A stretch of 64,000 bases of DNA, taken from positions 35,806,487 through 35,870,486 of the forward strand of contig JAOANR010000015.1 of assembly GCA_030278955.1 (NCBI GenBank), given 5' to 3'. Each line of letters opens with the position of its first letter. Position 1 is the first letter of the stretch. This document shows positions 22,119-32,432 of this stretch, piece after piece. Under the pieces are notes generated by a model that was not told the origin of the DNA, did no database searches, and saw only the letters and a program-made list of their open reading frames with translations. This DNA comes from Hygrophila difformis. Lineage: Eukaryota; Streptophyta; Magnoliopsida; Lamiales; Acanthaceae. The position numbers and the translations under genes are program-made.

Positions 22119-24867
22119 TGTAACACCCCGGATTTGGTAACCCAGGCCGAGGTGTCACCGCCGCATCACCCTAGCAAGACACGGATTCCCGAGCTCGCTA
22201 AGGAGGTGCAAGGCTTATGGGTATGCAAAGTTTTAAAACATTCAACAATGAATCCGGAATCCAATAATACTTTAATCAAGTACGGTAGTAAAAATCATCA
22301 TGCATGGATAAGGTAAATGCAGCGGAAATGTAATCACGGCCAACACGGCCAAAACCTCGGGTTAAACAGACCCGGTAAGCAGTAATACGATGCAGAAAGC
22401 GAAAATGTTCATAAATAATTCCCCCCAAGTGTATGCGTATGCGTCACTCGACATACTCTGTAAAAGAAAAATGACAACGGTTGTCAGTATAAAAATACAC
22501 TGAGTAAGTTAATCCCTAACTAACAAATAAAAGGGGTTACATGTGTTAAACTAAAGATTTCGCTTACCACACGTAATGTTAAAATACATAGTTTATTGCA
22601 GCGGAAAACATGATTAAAGGACTAAATTTTAAAAGCGTAATTTAAGCATAATTTAAGAGGCATGAATTTTAAATACATAATTAAAGACATGATAAATACG
22701 ATTTAAGCATAATGAAACACTCACACAAGTCTTTTACATTTATCCCGTAGACTAAGAAGAGGACACCATACCGGGAGATTACTAACGAGGCAATCTCAAC
22801 ATAGGACCACTAACGAGGCAGTCCAAACAATGGGAGACCACTAACGAGGCAGTCTCAAAAGATAGTAGGACCACTAACGAGGCGATCCAAAAAGATAGTA
22901 GGACCACTAACGAGGCGATCCAAAAATACAGCGCGCGAGATCACTAACGAGGCAATCTCAGATAGTAAGGAGACCACTAACGAGGCAGTCTCAAAGATAA
23001 TGATAGCATGACGATCGGCTCAGCCTAGTGAACGGGATTTTTCGAAAGTTCGTATTTCAAAGTTATCAAATGATCGATATCGCGTTTTCATAGTTCGAGT
23101 TTTCTCAAGTTCGAAAAATCCTATTCGAGGCAGTTTACGCCTTTCTTAATTAAAAATTCGTCTTTTCACCAAAAATTCTGAAATTTTTACAGTAATTCAA
23201 AAACACACACACGAACAACTTTCATGTTTTAAGTTTTTGGAAATAAGGTTCCGAAGTGAGTCGAAATTCGAGTTCATTGCAAGGAATAATTTCTGTCTTA
23301 AAAACTGTTTTCGTCACAGGTTCGTGCAACGCCGATTAAAAATTCATTTCAAAACCAATCGATGCGAAATTTTACAGTAACTACAAAACACGTTAAGGAA
23401 CAACTTTCATGTTTTAAGAATTTGGAAATAATGAATTCTTGGTACTCAAAAATCGACCACAACTCACTGCATACTCGCGGGTTCCGAATAGGGTTTAAAA
23501 CAGTTTTGAAAATTCGACCGATTGACATATCAAATGAACACCAAAATCCGTGAAATTTTATATGCATAATCTAGACACAATTATCTACAACTTTTGTTTA
23601 GGAATGCAAATTTAAATCATTCGAAAAAGGGGTGAAAAACACGCATCAAGTTGAATATGGAAATCTGTCACAGTTTTAAAACGTTCGGGTCGACACAGAA
23701 AGTTTACGGCGTGATTTGGGATAGCAAAACTTAATGTCAACGGCTGAAATTTGGACACAAGATAGATAAAGGTGTTAGGAACAACTTTTATGTTGAAAAG
23801 TTTTCGGTTTGAATTCCCGAAGGTCGAGTTTTAGGAGAGTCTTTGAAATTGGACGAAAATAGGGTTTTTGAAAACCGATTTTTGTTACAAGCCTATATCT
23901 CGAGATTTAAACAACAAACAACCACGAAAATTTGTGAGTAAGGTCTTAACTTACTTAGAATGAGGATAGGGTCGCTGGATTGGGTTTCCGGGTGTCCTAG
24001 GGTCACGACGAACGGCCAACTTCTCCGATCGCTTTTTGTTCGTTTTCCGACGGGAAGTCGTAGTAAGGAAAAAGGGTTAGAATATGAGTTTCTGAGATAT
24101 ATGGACGAATTAAAACTTTGTACAATAACTTACCAAGAGTCTAGAGGGCAGGGCTTGGTTCCTTTCGCCTTGCCGTCGCCGGAATACTTGCCGGAAAGTG
24201 AGTTCGGAGAGGTTTCGACTTGGAGAGGAATATTGGAGGTGGCTAGGGTTTGTTTGCTGGAAATTATGGGGGAGGGGCGGCCACACAGCCTCTATAACCT
24301 TCCCCCATTGCCTTGATCCGTTTCCCCTTGATAGGGGACGGATTTTTGGCAAGAAAATCACCATGGAAGGAAAGTTTACACCTCCTGCACCTCTGGCGCG
24401 CTGGTGACGCGCACATAGGCCTTTGTCCGCGCGGAACACGCGTGGTCTGCCCTGGAGTCGCGACTCCTCCGTCCGCGCGGTGGCCGCGCGGCGGCGCGCG
24501 GAGAGCGCGGGCCGGCCGGACCGGCCGGTTCGGCGGTCCGCGTGTTCCGTCGGGTCTTTCCTTGCTTTCCCTATCGGTTTTCTACGTGTTAGCTCGATTC
24601 CTTGGGTCGTCTCCGGTTCGGAATCTTTTCCTTAAACTTGTTACGAGTCCGGCTTATCGCTCGCAACATTTCCGTGTCCTAATTAGCCTAGTCTAAATTG
24701 GTTCCAACTCCTCCTATCGTCCTTGTGATCTATTTCGTGATTTATTTTGTGATTTATTTCGTGACTGAACTTAGAAATTAGTTCCAAGCTGCCTACGTAC
24801 CCTGTGAAGGGATCAAGTCATGACGTAGTTCAAAACAATTTGAATTTGTTTTTCCTCGGGTGTTACA
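22119..24867 (-). repeat. 3' LTR of element D (2749 bp)
   Basis: TGTAACACCCCGG...CTCGGGTGTTACA. Holds a seven-unit hairpin array (22775-22996), five two-box modules (boxes at 23180, 23366, 23552, 23746, 23926) and a GCGCG-rich, CpG-rich block at about 24395-24545. Predicted frames inside (23349-23567, 23960-24316) recur in the other LTR and are not convincing genes. Confidence 0.9.
22775..22996 (-). repeat. Hairpin array with constant loop ACTAACGAGGC (LTR 1 of D)
   Basis: Seven units of about 30-36 bp. Each has the core ACTAACGAGGC between short complementary arms: GAGATT/AATCTC, GGAC/GTCC, GAGAC/GTCTC, two units GGACC/GATCC with one mismatch, GAGAT/ATCTC, and GAGAC/GTCTC. The arms vary together while the loop is constant. 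A second copy is at 29452-29674. Confidence 0.7.
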
Positions 24868-25201
24868 TCCTCCCCCCCTTAAGAATACAGTTATGTCCCC
24901 ATAACTGTGGTCGGGTCATCTTGGAAGAGGGTAGGGTAACGTTGCCTCATGTCGGCTTCTAATTCCCAGGTTGCCGTTTCTGTCTCGTGGTTGGACCACA
25001 GGACCTTGACCATCTTTACAGATTTATTCCTTGTCACCCTTTCCTTGTAGTCGAGTATTCGCACCGGGGTTTCTTCATAGGTCAAGTCATCGTCCAATTC
25101 GATTACGTCCGGTTGGAGTACATGCGAAGTGTCGGGCACATACTTCTTCAGTTGGGGGTCGTGGAGCTCGTTATGGATACGAGCAAACTGTGGTGGGGAC
25201 G
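24868..25201 (-). pseudogene. pol: Integrase C-terminal remnant of element D
   Basis: The minus strand encodes PPQFARIHNEL, LKKYVPDTSHVLQP, then DDLTYEETPVRILDYKE, TRNKS, VKVLWSNH, TATWELE and RYPTLF, stopping at 24891. This is the chromovirus integrase tail; the catalytic core, RT and RNase H are deleted. The stop codon falls inside the conserved hairpin (24888-24907). The upstream edge at about 25201 is where foreign DNA begins. Confidence 0.82.
24888..24907 (-). other. Conserved 3'-terminal hairpin in element D
   Basis: Same 20-mer as in B and E. Here the pol stop codon (24891-24893) is part of the hairpin, so the last coding bases are constrained by both roles. Confidence 0.65.
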
Positions 25202-25539
25202 TTAGTTAATAAGCAGTTTTCTATTCCCTACGGAATTCCTTATGGTCCCTATGTATTTACGTCCCGAGGGTTTCCTGTAGTCATGCGAAAGGAGGACGTG
25301 AGGCAATTCTGTTGTCCTTGCCCGGAATAATGCCAGGTGATGCTCCATGTCGTCGTATTTCACTGTCAATGTATGCCCGGGTTCAGTGAGGAGCGTATAT
25401 CAAAAGAGATTGAGCAGAACAGGAAAAATAAAACTCCCTCCGGGTCCCGCGCGGTAATGAGCCCCAGCGCGCGGAGAGCGCGCGGCTCCCTCTGTTCGAG
25501 AAAATAGGGCTCGCGCTCCGCGCGAGCCACTTCCCCCAT
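25202..25539. other. Junction and GC-rich upstream region of the antisense gene
   Basis: No domain is recognised in 25202-25400. From 25439 to 25530 the DNA is GCGCG-rich and contains an 8-bp stem GGCTCGCG/CGCGAGCC (25508-25528). It lies directly 5' of the first exon of the plus-strand gene and may be its promoter or leader. No clear TATA box seen. Confidence 0.4.
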
Positions 25540-27573
25540 TTTCCATTCGAGAACACACCCCCAATTCTCTCTAAATCCGGCGAGTTACCTTCCTGTCTGC
25601 TTGATTTCGACTTCAATTTCACTCATCGAGGTACGATTCTACTAAACCCACTTACTAATTTCAACTTTTATGTTTTGTATGACTTGATTTGTGAGGAGAT
25701 TTAGGAAATTAGGGTTTGTGTACAAAAATTGGGGGTTTGTGACTTTTAGGCTTGATTTGTGCAAATTAGCAAGTGTACGTGGCAATTGTTGTTACTCTTG
25801 TTGCCTTGCCTATGTTTATGTTATAATGTGTTTATGTTTTTGGCAAATTCTTGTTGAATTCGAATCCTTAGAAAGGCTATGAAGTTTTTGATGTTTGGTT
25901 GTTATTGGGGTGTGGTTATTAGTTCGTTCCCCTGTTGTTTGGTGCTGTAGGATATGCTGTGTTGTTATTAGAATGATTGTTTCATTCTGTGGGCAATTTC
26001 CGTGTGTTGTTAGTAACTTAGGTTTTGGTTTATTGCGCATATAACATGTTCGACGAAATGCCACAAAGGGTTTGTGCACTAGTTTGAGCATATCCTTTGT
26101 CTAGATTACCTCCTGGTTGGTCTTAGCAAACGGTAGGATTTGTTGTTCTTACGGTATATTCGCGTTGGAAGTGTATATTAATGCCCTTTTCGTATTTTCG
26201 CTTGACTTCTGTGTGGGACTTAGCCTTATAATCGGTATTTGGTAACTTGCAGGATGTTGCTCTTTTTGTGGGTCGTTTTGGCGTCTCTCATGTGTCCTCC
26301 GAGGACTAGGAGACGAGTTGCTGATGAGGCTGGCCCCAGTCATGCCGCTCCGGCGATGCCTGATTTCGACGAGAGCGAGTCAGAGGAGGACGAGGAGCAG
26401 CGGGGCCCGCGACTCAGGGGTCTCCCGGACGAGGTGCGTCCTCACCGGCACGACAGGTTCCGGTTTAGGACGAGGGCTGCCCAGGACTTTTATTTCGACG
26501 AGCTTCGTCGAAACAGGGCCTACGTCCCTGAGAGAGGCATATATCCCCTTCATATGGGCGATGACAGGGTCAGTGCAGTCTTGGAGTATCTGCAGTGGAC
26601 CGGACTGGCACGCCACCCCGAGGGCGTCGCCTCCGGTTATTTGGCTATGGAGGTTATTGCCAACATTGGCGGTCTCGGGGAGGGTGACGATCTATCCCGG
26701 GTATGGGTCCGTGGTCGCTATCTCGACTTCAGTGCTCGGGCGATCAATGTCTATTTTGGCTTGCCCGACGATGGCGTATTCCGGCCACAGCCTGAGGGAC
26801 GTGTTCTTGCTCCTGCGTGGAACACCTTATGCACCATAGTGCCTCCTCAGCTTGAGCACAGTCATGAGCTTCGTTTGATGACGATGGACTCCCCTTGGCG
26901 AGAGCTTGCTCAGTTGTGGTTAGGGCGCGTCCGGCCGATCACTCGGAGCCACATTGTCCTGGATCACGTCTACGAGACCATTTGCTTCATCGCGCGAGAC
27001 GGTAGGGTGAATGTAGGAGCTTGCATCGAGGACAACTTGCGGGGTATGCGGAGAGGACGAGGGAGTAGGGTGATTACCCACGTTCACCTTATCTGTGGGT
27101 TGTGCGCGGCGCAGGGGATTCGCACTACACCGGAGACAGACCCGTACGACCTAGCACCGGGCCGTTGCTACCGTATCCCGACTTATGCTGACCGGCGGAG
27201 CGCCTTACGTCGTGGGGCTCCCCGTGCTGTACTTCGCCCGCAGCCTGATGACGGCGGCCTGATCCTTGTTGTACCACCGGAGCAGCCACCCCCTCCTCCA
27301 GTAGTTCCACCTCCTGTTGTGGCACCTCAGGGGCATGAGATGACTCAGATGCTGCAGATGATGCAGGAGATGCGGGTCAGTATGGACGCCGGGTTTGCAG
27401 CTGGGCAGGCTTGTTATGACGCCCTCGACGCTAGGTTGGACTTCTATCAGACCCGTATGGACTCGTTTGCTACGAGGCAGGCTCAGCAGCAGGCCACCAT
27501 GTCCGACATGTACGCCTATGTGCGGCAGATGGACGACTACATGCGCCGGCAGTTCCCGCCTCCCGATCAGTGA
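25540..27573 (+). CDS. Antisense spliced gene in element D: plant-transposon-protein domain
   Basis: Plus strand, opposite to element D. A non-coding exon ends at 25630 (CATCGAG before GTACGATT), a 622-bp intron ends with TTGCAG at 26252, and the coding exon starts ATG at 26254 (ATG at 26290 is an alternative), giving up to 439 residues to the stop at 27573. N-terminus: basic RTRRRV, then an acidic ESESEEDEEQ stretch. Residues about 60-290 resemble the family I know as putative plant transposon protein (PF20167-type): VWVRGRYLDFSARAINVYFG, then RPITRSHIVLD, then GRVNVGACI and HLICGLCAAQGI. A proline-rich linker and a Met/Gln-rich coiled-coil tail follow. The frame is intact, unusual among its dead neighbours. 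Molecular function is unknown; the family match is from memory of its motifs. Confidence 0.72.
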
Positions 27574-28050
27574 TGTCCCCTTTTGGTTTCGTGTTTTTGT
27601 TCAGGGTTGGCATTAGACGTACTTTGTTTCGTTTCCTCCTTATGAGGTCGTTGCTGTTGTCTGGAATTCGTGTCTTATATTTTCGTCATGTTATTGCTTA
27701 GTTAGGTGTCTGACATGTGTTAGTGGTTTACTGTTGTTTTAGAAGTATGGTTGAACTGTCCCGCTTTAGTTATGATTAATGGTACTACGGCTTCGTCGTT
27801 ACCTCTTCACTGCATTTTCATGAGTGGAGGCTGCCCACTCGTTATTGCGCATTTACGTGGTTGAGTTTCTGTCGGGTATGTGGATATGATACGCGAATAA
27901 GTATAAAGGATAATTGAAATAACTGCTGGAAATTCCTTTTATCGCTCCAAAAGAAACCTTTTGGGTTATACGCAGTAGGATGAACGTAGTAGTGCTGACA
28001 ATAGTCAAAGAAGGTACAAGTAGTAATGCATCGATAACTATATCCCTAAT
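27574..28050. other. 3' region between the two genes of element D
   Basis: T-rich sequence after the plus-strand stop and beyond the stop of the minus-strand ORF at 28051. Probably overlapping 3' UTRs of convergent transcripts. No further ORF or repeat noted. Confidence 0.4.
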
Positions 28051-28449
28051 CTAGAGGGGGCAGGTAGGGGCATCCTCGATGGGGTCGTCCTCATCGCTGG
28101 ATACGTCAATGGGGACAGCGACGTCGGGGCCAGGGCCCAGGTTCTGGAGGATTGCCTCACCAACTTCTTGGGTTAGGTTGGTCAGGTCCCAGCCCAGGTT
28201 CTCCACTTGCTCTTCCAAGCCATCACTCTGGTCCTGGAGCTGGGCCACTTGGGCCTGAAGCTGCGCGACTTGCTCCTGCAGCTGGGTTATGTGGTGATGG
28301 TCTGCCTCCCTAAGATGACCCAGATGGGCCACGTTACCCTCCAACTGTCCTACCCGCGTTTTGAAGTAATTGATGTGCTGTTGGCCCTCAAGGTATGCGT
28401 TCATTAATTTCACCATCAAATTGACCATGTTCGCGTTGGGCTCGGCCAT
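28051..28449 (-). CDS. Coiled-coil ORF in the gag position of element D
   Basis: 132 residues from ATG 28449, the first ORF after the PBS and leader, so it occupies the place of gag. It is largely a heptad-like coiled coil (LQEQVAQLQAQVAQLQDQ near residues 57-75), with an acidic tail (DVSSDEDDPIEDAP). No Gag core, zinc knuckle or enzyme motif. It could be a structural or oligomerising protein, or a remnant of a larger protein like the tail of the antisense gene. Function not recognised. Confidence 0.5.
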   Translation of the reverse strand: MAEPNANMVNLMVKLMNAYLEGQQHINYFKTRVGQLEGNVAHLGHLREADHHHITQLQEQVAQLQAQVAQLQDQSDGLEEQVENLGWDLTNLTQEVGEAILQNLGPGPDVAVPIDVSSDEDDPIEDAPTCPL

Positions 28450-28796
28450 CTAATGTCAACAAGGGAGGTTAGAGTTAGACATTTTTCAGGCAAGGTTAAG
28501 ATATGCACGAATTTAAATCTATATGCAACATGCAAGTGCAAGTCCCTTCCCCATTAAAATTTAGTTTATCCGTATGTTAAAAATAAATTGCTAAAGGTTG
28601 GGCCTCTATAGTGGGCCAAAATTTAATTTTTCTTTGGCCAAGATTTTGGGCTTATGAAAAGAGAAATAAACTTTTGGCTAAAAACAACACTAGTAGTCAA
28701 AATAAATAATTTAAAAATAATACTTGGGTTTTAAAAATAATGGTTTAAAAATAATAGTAATAGCTTTTAAAAATTTTCCGGGCTCTGATACCAACT
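28450..28796 (-). other. Leader and primer binding site of element D
   Basis: PBS TGGTATCAGAGC (minus strand, within 28780-28794) for initiator methionine tRNA, 2-3 bases from the LTR. The rest is an A/T-rich leader with several ATAATAGT and TTTAAAAATAAT runs. No gene. Confidence 0.7.
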
Positions 28797-31535
28797 TGTA
28801 ACACCCCGGATTTGGTAACCCAGCCGAGGTGTCACCGCCGCATCACCCTAGCAAGACACGGATTCCCGAGCTCGCTAAGGAGGTGCAAGGCTTATGGGTA
28901 TGCAAAGTTTTAAAACATTCAACAATGAATCCGGAATCCAATAATACTTTAATCAAGTACGGTAGTAAAAATCATCATGCATGGATAAAGTAAATGCAGC
29001 GGAAATGTAATCACGGCCAACACGGCCAAAACCTCGGGTTAAACAGACCCGGTAAGCAGTAATACGATGCAGAAAGCGAAAATGTTCATAAATAATTCCC
29101 CCCAAGTGTATGCGTATGCGTCACTCGACATACTCTGTAAAAGAAAAATGACAACGGTTGTCAGTATAAAAATATACTGAGTAAGTTAATCCCTAACTAA
29201 CAAATAAAAGGGGTTACATGTGTTTAAACTAAAGATTTCGCTTACCACACGTAATGTTAAAATACATAGTTTATTGCAGCGGAAAACATGATTAAAGGAC
29301 TAAATTTTAAAAGCGTAATTTAAGCATAATTTAAGAGGCATGAATTTTAAATACATAATTAAAGACATGATAAATACGATTTAAGCATAATGAAACACTC
29401 ACACAAGTCTTTTACATTTATCCCGTAGACTAAGAAGAGGACACCATACCGGGAAATCACTAACGAGGCAATCTCAACATAGGACCACTAACGAGGCAGT
29501 CCAAACAATGGGAGACCACTAACGAGGCAGTCTCAAAAGATAGTAGGACCACTAACGAGGCGATCCAAAAAGATAGTAGGACCACTAACGAGGCGATCCA
29601 AAAATACAGCGCGCGAGATCACTAACGAGGCAATCTCAGATAGTAAGGAGACCACTAACGAGGCAGTCTCAAAGATAATGATAGCATGACGATCGGCTTA
29701 GCCTAGTGAACGGGATTTTTCGAAAGTTCGTATTTCAAAGTTATCAAATGATCGATATCGCGTTTTCATAGTTCGAGTTTTCTCAAGTTCGAAAAATCCT
29801 ATTCGAGGCAGTTTACGCCTTTCTTAATTAAAAATTCGTCTTTTCACCAAAAATTCTGAAATTTTTACAGTAATTCAAAAACACACACACGAACAACTTT
29901 CATGTTTTAAGTTTTTGGAAATAAGGTTCCGAAGTGAGTCGAAATTCGAGTTCATTGCAAGGAATAATTTCTGTCTTAAAAACTGTTTTCGTCACAGGTT
30001 CGTGCAACGCCGATTAAAAATTCATTTCAAAACCAATCGATGCGAAATTTTACAGTAACTACAAAACACGTTAAGGAACAACTTTCATGTTTTAAGAATT
30101 TGGAAATAATGAATTCTTGGTACTCAAAAATCGACCACAACTCACTGCATACTCGCGGGTTCCGAATAGGGTTTAAAACAGTTTTGAAAATTCGACCGAT
30201 TGACATATCAAATGAACACCAAAATCCGTGAAATTTTATATGCATAATCTAGACACAATTATCTACAACTTTTGTTTAGGAATGCAAATTTAAATCATTC
30301 GAAAAAGGGGTGAAAAACACGCATCAAGTTTAATATGGAAATCTGTCACAGTTTTAAAACGTTCGGGTCGACACAGAAAGTTTACGGCGTGATTTGGGAT
30401 AGCAAAACTTAATGTCAACGGCTGAAATTTGGACACAAGATAGATAAAGGTGTTAGGAACAACTTTTATGTTGAAAAGTTTTCGGTTTGAATTCCCGAAG
30501 GTCGAGTTTTAGGAGAGTCTTTGAAATTGGACGAAAATAGGGTTTTTGAAAACCGATTTTTGTTACAAGCCTATATCTCGAGATTTAAACAACAAACAAC
30601 CACGAAAATTTGTGAGTAAGGTCTTAACTTACTTAGAATGAGGATAGGGTCGCTGGATTGGGTTTCCGGGTGTCCTAGGGTCACGACGAACGGCCAACTT
30701 CTCCGATCGCTTTTTGTTCGTTTTCCGACGGGAAGTCGTAGTAAGGAAAAAGGGTTAGAATATGAGTTTCTGAGATATATGGACGAATTAAAACTTTGTA
30801 CAATAACTTACCAAGAGTCTAGAGGGCAGGGCTTGGTTCCTTTCGCCTTGCCGTCGCCGGAATACTTGCCGGAAAGTGAGTTCGGAGAGGTTTCGACTTG
30901 GAGAGGAATATAAGAGGTGGCTAGGGTTTGTTTGCTGGAAATTATGGGGGAGGGGCGGCCACACAGCCTCTATAACCTTCCCCCATTGCCTTGATCCGTT
31001 TCCCCTTGATAGGGGACGGATTTTTGGCAAGAAAATCACCATGGAAGGAAAGTTTACACCTCCTGCACCTCTGGCGCGCTGGTGACGCGCACATAGGCCT
31101 TTGTCTGCGCGGAGCACGCGTGGTCTGCCCTGGAGTCGCGACTCCTCCGTCCGCGCGGCGGCGCGCGGAGAGCGCGGGCCGGCCGGACCGGCCGGTTCAG
31201 CGGTCCGCGTGTTCCGTCGGGTCTTTCCTTGCTTGCCCCTATCGGTTTTCTACGTGTTAGCTCGATTCCTTGGGTCGTCTCCGGTTCGGAATCTTTTCCT
31301 TAAACTTGTTACGAGTCCGGCTTATCGCTCGCATCATTTCCGTGTCCTAATTAGCCTAGTCTAAATTGGTTCCAACTCCTCCTATCGTCCTTGTGATCTA
31401 TTTCGTGATTTATTTTGTGATTTATTTCGTGACTGAACTTAGAAATTAGTTCCAAGCTGCCTACGTACCCTGTGAAGGGATCAAGTCATGACGTAGTTCA
31501 AAACAATTTGAATTTGTTTTTCCTCGGGTGTTACA
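28797..31535 (-). repeat. 5' LTR of element D (2739 bp)
   Basis: Near-identical to 22119-24867. The largest differences are a short deletion in the GCGCG block near 31150 and a changed first unit of the hairpin array. Array copy at 29452-29674. Confidence 0.9.
29452..29674 (-). repeat. Hairpin array with constant loop ACTAACGAGGC (LTR 2 of D)
   Basis: Same seven units as 22775-22996. The first unit is mutated in its left arm (GAAATC instead of GAGATT). Confidence 0.65.
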
Positions 31536-31540
31536 CCCGG

Positions 31541-32086
31541 CACGTAGCCTTGCTCAGTACGTTGTACTAACTCCCTTTGTTTTTGTCTGTTTTATAGATC
31601 CTGCTGGAGGCGCTGGAGCATGATTGGGGTATGGGGATGAGGGATCACATAGATAGGATTCTCATGTTCTTTTTATTACGTTTATTTATGTGGTACTCTG
31701 TTGATTGATATTACTTGATACATAGTTGACTAGTTGAGGCCTGTGAGCCTAGGATTTATATTCTGTCGGCCTGTGGCCTTATGTGTTTACTGCTTTGGGC
31801 TGGTAGCCCTGTTTCTGATATATTGGCAGGATGCCAGATTATGTTTGAGAGGCTTGTAGCCTGATACTCTGACAGGGATTGTTTTATTCAGTTATGGTGG
31901 ATTATTTTCGTGCCTATGTGTTTTATTCGATTTTAGTTTCCGCATGAAATTGGATTAATCAGATGATCACTTTAGGGATTGCCCAGCCTTGTACTAACTG
32001 TTTTAATTTAGCTGGCCACTGGTTTAGGATAGTTAGTACGGCGGTAATGCTTGCGAAAATCAGGTTTGAATTTTCGGGGCGTTACA
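31541..32086 (+). repeat. 5' LTR of element C, second segment
   Basis: Resumes after the right TSD of D. Includes five hairpins at 31737-31862 and ends TTTTCGGGGCGTTACA directly before the PBS. Confidence 0.8.
31737..31862 (+). repeat. Five-hairpin array with about 28-nt period in the C LTR
   Basis: Stems: AGGC/GCCT (31737-31750), GGCC-TGT-GGCC (31768-31778), GGGCT-GGT-AGCCC (31797-31809), TGGCA-GGA-TGCCA (31824-31836), AGGCT-TGT-AGCCT (31850-31862). Starts are 31, 29, 27 and 26 nt apart. The stems differ from each other and stay complementary. Confidence 0.7.
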
Positions 32087-32089
32087 GAG

Positions 32090-32101
32090 TGGTATCAGAG
32101 C
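32090..32101 (+). other. Primer binding site of element C
   Basis: TGGTATCAGAGC, complementary to the 3' end of initiator methionine tRNA, 3 bases after the LTR end. It starts minus-strand cDNA synthesis. Confidence 0.85.
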
Positions 32102-32432
32102 CTGTGTGCTCTTTTATTGCATTAAAATTGGTGTAGACATAGGCGGTGAGATGTGTGTGGGATACATATAGTGTAGATTTGCATTCATATTCTTATTTTT
32201 GTTGAGTTTTGCGCATACCAGTGTGAGACACAGTTGGGGAAACTGTGGAAAAACAATGGTACTCCAGTCAGGATCCTTGAGACTTCACAGTCATTGAGGA
32301 CTGCGAATTCGTTGTTATTTATTTATTTAATTGTTTTATTCTTTATTATGCCATCAGATATATGGGATATATGGTATGTTGGTGATTTCTGCTGACATGT
32401 TTGTTCATGTTGTGTCTGTTTTGCATATCAGA

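Larger units (their letters stand above)
22119..31535 (-). mobile_element. Element D: young non-autonomous chromovirus-like element (9417 bp)
   Basis: LTRs 22119-24867 and 28797-31535 flank a 3.9-kb interior. Target duplication CCCGG at 22114-22118 and 31536-31540. Minus orientation (PBS at 28780-28794, PPT side at 24868). The interior keeps only the last part of integrase and a coiled-coil ORF in sense, plus an antisense gene with an intron. I see only roughly a dozen to twenty differences between the LTRs, so insertion is recent. It landed inside the LTR of element C. Confidence 0.92.

Noticed and set aside
22775..22996. CRISPR-like direct repeats
   Set aside because: Regular units of about 30-36 bp, but in a plant LTR, with no unique spacers and no cas genes; the units are hairpins of a retrotransposon array.
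23349..23567. Small ORFs repeated at 30027-30245
   Set aside because: Duplicated only because they are in the two LTRs of element D; they overlap the two-box repeats.
26318..26839. Second-frame ORF over the antisense gene of D
   Set aside because: Out-of-frame shadow of the 439-codon frame; no motif.
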